DNA from: Mastigias papua
Lineage: Eukaryota; Cnidaria; Scyphozoa; Rhizostomeae; Mastigiidae
Assembly: GCA_964019165.1 (NCBI GenBank)
Contig: OZ025280.1
Coordinates: 10,038,428-10,102,427 of the forward strand
Direction: 5' to 3'
DNA length: 64,000 nt
Positions 58,859-64,000 of this stretch are shown in pieces. Made by a program: the position numbers and the translations under genes. Numbering within the stretch: the stretch's first letter is position 1; each line of letters starts with the position of its first letter. Below the pieces are notes generated by a model. That model saw only the letters and a list, made by a program, of their open reading frames with translations. It was not told where the DNA came from and did no database searches.

Positions 58859-60644
58859 TCTCTATATACTAAGATCCCTAAAATGCAAATGAGCTCTCCA
58901 TTGTTTACATCAAAGGGACCGGTACCCGCTCTTGTGATGAATACTTCTTCTAGAGCTGTGCGATTATTAGGCTGAAACGTTTGTCAGAGGACCCAGTTGT
59001 CGAGTAGACGAATTAATTTGTTTTTCAAATTTTATGTCGAGATTTCGCTGAGATAGTCCACTTTCTATGTCGCGAATTTGAGGCCTTTGTGTGTTGCCTG
59101 TTGTCTTCCATTGTTATCGTCCGCAAGGAGAGCACTGCTCTCACATCAAGGCGTGTTCGATCTTGAGCAAGTTTGCTGCTTTTTTGAGGAGAACTCTGTT
59201 AGGTTTCTACCAGGTTAGTACCTATTTGTCCTACCTAACTTCTGGTGTTTAGTTCGCATATATCATCTTCCTCTATTGCCTGGGTTTTCTGGTGTTTTAA
59301 ACGATTTGTTTTCATGTATCGAAGCGGTTTCCTATGCCCTCCCTCGCGTGTGTTATTCGCCATGACAGTTGGGCAACTAATTCATCGCTTTATTGCTATC
59401 TGAAGATTCGATTTATCATTGCCAGTCTTTATTCAATGACATTATAACACTGCTGCCTTTTAGATGTGATTCACGGGTGATGTGAGCCCTGTTATTTACC
59501 TGTTCTGTTTCAGGGTAGATTGGAAGAGCTTCCCTCCGGGGCATTCTCGCCATGATAGTTCTTCTCCATCCGTTTGATTCTGTTCGCCAGATTTCAATGC
59601 TTTAACTGGTAAGTTGTGCTAACAGATTTAGCTGATGTTTTATGTTGTATTCCTTTGTGTATTAGGATGGTGTTTAGCTGTGTTACCTTCCCTTTTAAAT
59701 AGGATAAACCGAACATGAAACTCTCAGTTCCGACATGGTTTGAATGCTACTAATGTTCCAGTTGGTAGTTGAGGAACATTTTGTGGTTCTGTTACCAGGT
59801 GAGTCGTTTTCTACTGCTATAACGTTTGATTTCAAAATGCCTGTCTTTCCCCTGTTCTCTGTGCGCACTTTCTATAATATTTTCGACACTTATGTTCAAT
59901 ATTGTCAGCGAGATTGCAATAGCTTCCCTCGGGGGTTTTCCGCCATGACAGTTCCTCTCCACCACGTTTTATGTTGCTCTCTCTTGGTGGGTGAATTTAA
60001 GCGAACTTTCGTCCTTCTACTACAAGGTAAGTTGTTCTGTCATGTACTAAGGTTTGTTGTCAGATTACCTGTAATTTATCTGTCTACTTTACATGTTCCA
60101 TTAGACACGTAAGGTCAGTGTTTTGAGCGAGATTCCTCTAGCTTCCCTCAGGGGCATGTCGCCATGATACTTCCTCTCCGATCAGATTGATTTTAGTCGC
60201 GAGATTGTCTTGGTTCTTTTACAATATTAGGATGAAGTGTTTACTGTCCTATTCATTGCTAGATTGCTGTTTATACCTTGAAGTTAATGCGTGCGTAAAG
60301 GAGATACGAAATCATTGTGTTTGCGTATGAATTGTGCTATATGAAATGCTGAATTTGGGCATTGATGAAGTTTTTTAGGTCTAAGTTTGTAGTTGTATAT
60401 GTGATTTAGTGGTAAAAGGTGAAGGTCTGTTGAGTTATATAGTTGTAAGTAGAATGTTAGGTTCCCCCTCAGTTCACTGAAGGAAGCCACTGCTCTGTGT
60501 GTTTGATTATCATTGCCAGCAGCCACAAAATATCTTAACACGGTTGTACAGAGATGACTAAAGTGTGTAAATTTTAGTTCCTAACTTTTCTTGCTATTAT
60601 TCATATGATGTTTTGGTGTCCCTACACTCTTTATTTTGTTGTAG

Positions 60645-60826
60645 GTTGTAGATAGAGTTGCGAGGGGATTCCCAAGTTCAGATCACGATCGCAGAAACCT
60701 CTCATCCTTTGTGTCCGAACAATAGTGTTTACACAAGACCGCAAGTTTGCAGTTGAGGGCGTGTTTACAACGCGGAAGGATGGATGTCTTGCACTTCTTC
60801 ATGGAATTTTGTGCCTTCTCTATAAA
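60645..60826 (+). other. Core exon of unit G
   Basis: 182 bases between TTGTTGTAG|GTTG and TATAAA|GTAAGT (the last exon base changed from G to A). ATG is GTT here (GTTGCGAGGGG), but the frame and TGA are unchanged. Confidence 0.5.
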
Positions 60827-63791
60827 GTAAGTGATTTATTTCATTGACATTGTATCGATTTATTTGTGCCAGGATTGTTTTGTGTAGAATGTTCGCCACT
60901 TTCCCAGTTAGACGAGATTTAATGCCGTGGTTTGATCGAGAGTCCATACGATTGCCTCGGGGGCCCTATGATCATACGAATTCCTTTCATGTTCGCTTGA
61001 TTTCCGCCTGTAAATTATCGTTTGGTTACTACAGAACTTTCGGTATACTATTCAGGGGATATTTACTGTATTATTTACTGATATAATAGGACAGTTTAGC
61101 GTGTGCTGTTGATACCTTGCATTTGCGCATGATTTTGAAGGAAGTGTCTGAACAGTTAGGCCGCTTTCTTTAGGTTTGATTTGTTGTCAGTCACTTCTGG
61201 TTTGCTCTTGGTTTTTCCCATACACTTATTGTAGGTTGGAGCTAAGATGTTGTTCAAATCATTCCTTGGATTATTGGAGTGTAGTATCTCTCTTTCCCTT
61301 TTGGTTTTTGTTGCAGTATTTTGAGCAGTACTACGCGTATTCTCTGTAAAACCTTGAAGGGCCTTTAATAGTACCCTCAGTCACCACAGCTGATGCCTTC
61401 CGTATTCTCAGTAGAACACGTAGTATTCTGAATCACTGGTATATTAATAGTTAAAACTGCCGGGTCTTTTACAAATATGTTATTTACTAATTCGTTGATA
61501 CTTTCGTGTATAGTACCGTGCGTTTTCAGGTTGTTCCTTCTTGAGTTATCTACGTTGATATTGTGTCATAAATTAGGGTTGTAGTCAAAGCACTTAAGTA
61601 ACTTATTCACAAGGCTTTATTCAGTATAGTACTCTAATGATTGCCTATGTATTTACAACAGTCTAACAATCTTTATTTACAAGAGTCTAATCATTGTATT
61701 CACTATAGATTTTTGTGTTATTTTGGAGGACTCAGCTGATGGTTGCTTTAGTCCTAACTCTCCGTTTCCTGGCAAAGCAGCTCCCCTTCATCCTAAGATT
61801 ATTTGTTATAAAGACCATTAATGATTTCTATTCATCATTCTGCACATGATAATATGGTTTTGCTGGATCAAGTAGCATTAGATACCAATGATTTGTATTG
61901 TTTAGACTTAATTCCTGGAGCCCCATCTTCCAGCCCGCACCCTAATTAACAGTATTGTTTGTAATCAAATGTTATGAGGGACTTACTGTAAAAGAGTATT
62001 ATGTATAACAGGTTATGCCTCACTAATGCACAATTTCTGAGTTTCAAATCAATTTTTACTAGCATACTTTTAGGAATTTTTTTTAGCTTTTATGAAGTTA
62101 AATTATGAAGCATCTCTATACATTGTCATTCTATATTGCCTACTTGAATGCCTCAAGGTAGCTATTATAGGAGTTTGAAAGATATTACTGGGTGTGCCTA
62201 GATGACAATGGTATTCATACATTTGACTTGATGTCCTTAGATGAAAAATGTACCAACATAGTACTTGATTGTCTGCCTGTAGGATTTTTGTCACTAGCCT
62301 ATTTCACTTTGAGATATCAGTTGTCACAGTGACCATTAGTACTTTTGATATTTCATTCTGTTTATGATGATATGTTGTTAAAGTTTTGTATTAGTTAGAG
62401 CCAGCAACCTTATTTGTATTGTACTCAATTGCCAGCTCGAGCCCCCCTCTCAAGTACAGCTATGATAGTAAATTTGTTTCTATGATGCAAGCTCTACAAT
62501 ATATCATTCAATGATAGGATTTACAGCTTTATGCGGTTGACAAGAGGTTAGGACTCACATGATTTTGGTCCATAATATTGTTACTGTTGAGTTTGCTCTA
62601 AGATTACAAGTCACTGTTATTTCAGTTTTGTACACTTATGGAGCAGTCATTACGTATCAGGGGGTGGGGGTTGAGGCACATGATAAAATAGATTCAACAA
62701 TTTTGTACCCCAGTTGGACATGGAATAATATTCTAGAGCCCCAGATTAAATACTTTGTGGAGCCCCAACATTTAATTTTTGTTATTGATTGTAGTACATC
62801 AGTCATTGTGTCCTGGATATATTAGTTGGTGGTCCTTAGCAACAGCATAGGCAATAGTATGTGACAGTGTTCCACCACAAATTGATATGCACTATTGTAG
62901 GATTCCTAAGAGGTTATGAATCACTTATCTACATAAGCATAGGCATGATCTATGCACTTTATTTTGGAGTCTTCTCAGATAGTAGACGTTTTTACAGCTG
63001 AATATAATACCTCTGGATAAATTGTATGGACATTTGGATAAGGTATTTGACTACAATCATCTATATGATGCTAGGTTTAAGGTATGTTACTAAGTTGTAC
63101 ACCACCACCACCACGACCATAACTACCTTTAATGCTTGACATCTGACTTTGTTATTTCAAGCTGTATAATATATCTCATTCATTGGCTTTCCATCTTACT
63201 ATGCAGAATATTTTAAAGTGATATTGTATTACCAAGCCATATTCATTTATCATTATGAACTTGAAGTATAGTTCCTTTCAGGTATTGTAATTAAGTTCTG
63301 TCTAATTTATTGGGTCTTATTATATAGTAAAGCAATTGGACGTGATTAATAGCTAAAACCAGATAGAGTCTACAGTCATACCTCTCAATTGATGTGACAT
63401 ACTATATGTTCTCTAAAGTATTTACATTATACAGCAACATTGTATAAGACTCATTACATTAGGATTGAGTGATGCATGACATATTGTGTGATGTATAGGT
63501 CCTTTCAGGTAGTGTAATTAAATTCTGTCTAATTTATTGGGTCTTATTATGTAGTAAAGCAATTGGACAAGATTAATAGCTAAAACCAGATAGAGTTTAC
63601 AGTCATACCTCGCATTTGACGTGACATACTATGTGGTCTATGAAGAGTTTACATTATACAGCAACATTATTATATAAGACTCATTACATTAGGTTTGAAT
63701 CATGCAGGAGATATTGTATGATGTATTTCCATTTATGCCTCATTGCACACACCACTTTAAAACATTATATGCTTAGTTCATGTAATAGAGA

Positions 63792-64000
63792 CTAGCTTAG
63801 TAATGATAGCCCGCTAGACGCGGGCTCCCCTACCCCAGTTCAAAAGTTGCAGATTAGCCTTGGAAAGACTAACGCAGTGCCCTCATCCAAGCTGCATGGT
63901 CCGCATTGTCGATGAGGATGGATGAAAAAGCTCGCATAGGATCATGAGAGGATGACGTCATGGGCCTCTGCAGTTGGAGCACGTGACATCCGGCTTTGCA
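63792..64000. repeat. Left arm of the unit G palindrome (partial)
   Basis: Begins CTAGCTTAGTACTGATAGCCC with the tip hairpin and contains TGACGTCA and CACGTGAC. The centre and right arm lie outside. Confidence 0.85.

Larger units (their letters stand above)
58859..64000 (+). mobile_element. Helitron unit G (type c), continues past the window
   Basis: Starts TCTCTATATACTAAGATCCC, then the octamer and TTGTTTACATC. First donor CTACCAG|GTTAGT at 355 bases. CCATGA[CT]A modules near 59360, 59547, 59940 and 60160, strong donors near 59600, 59797 and 60027, and the core exon at 60645. It shares the 227-bp doubling with C'. The terminal palindrome starts at 63792 and is cut by the window end. The 122-aa frame at 59744 crosses two strong splice donors. 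Confidence 0.78.

Noticed and set aside
59744..60112. 122-aa ORF in unit G (and 75-aa partner at 39081 in C)
   Set aside because: The frames run through two strong splice donors and exist because module length is near a multiple of three. They stop at different places in the two units.
30071..64000. Autonomous Helitron Rep/helicase gene
   Set aside because: No frame above ~125 codons and no HUH-nickase or helicase motif is seen in any unit, so all appear non-autonomous.

Overview
This is animal nuclear DNA, most likely from a marine invertebrate such as a cnidarian or sponge. Consensus GT-AG introns, invertebrate-type transposons and AT-rich non-coding DNA exclude a prokaryote. There are no rRNA, tRNA or CRISPR features. 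Almost the whole window is mobile DNA of several ages.

Layout. (1) 1-6.5 kb: a strand-asymmetric stretch (plus strand rich in G and A) with two small spliced gene candidates, a basic protein on the minus strand (2041-3424) and a coiled-coil protein on the plus strand (5363-6083). (2) 6.56-16.79 kb, minus strand: remains of non-autonomous Helitrons. H1 (9574-16788) is followed head-to-tail by a 3'-truncated H0 (7296-9573). H1 is interrupted by a DNA transposon with TTAA target duplications and an intact 607-aa Mutator/Kolobok-type transposase. (3) 16.79-30.07 kb: a cluster of broken elements. In order: a second TTAA transposon with a transposase pseudogene, a Ty3/gypsy retrotransposon with both LTRs but a deleted pol, a four-exon integrase-core pseudogene, a LINE fragment and a scrap of another reverse transcriptase. 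(4) 30.07-64.0 kb: a plus-strand, head-to-tail array of seven Helitron units plus one 5'-truncated unit, running off the window end.

The array is the unusual system. Each complete unit starts with TCTCTATATACTAAG or a close variant. Most end in a 0.5-0.6 kb near-perfect palindrome whose two outer tips are both Helitron-type 3' ends: a 7-bp stem hairpin AGCCCGCGTCTAGCGGGCT, about 12 bases, then CTAG. At the best junctions CTAG is followed directly by the TC of the next unit. Units fall into four types (a, b, c, d) by body and palindrome, in the order a-b-c-c'-d-a-d-c. Arms within one palindrome share private variants, so they are homogenised or made together. Units carry transcription-like architecture without an intact protein: an octamer/forkhead or CCAAT/E-box head, a first 5' splice site at a nearly fixed distance (348-375 bases, or 614 in type b), repeated exon-like modules and a core exon with both splice sites. 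No Rep/helicase gene is visible, so the units would depend on an enzyme encoded elsewhere.

All homology calls were made by reading the sequence. Family names rest on motifs and target-site signatures, not on database searches.
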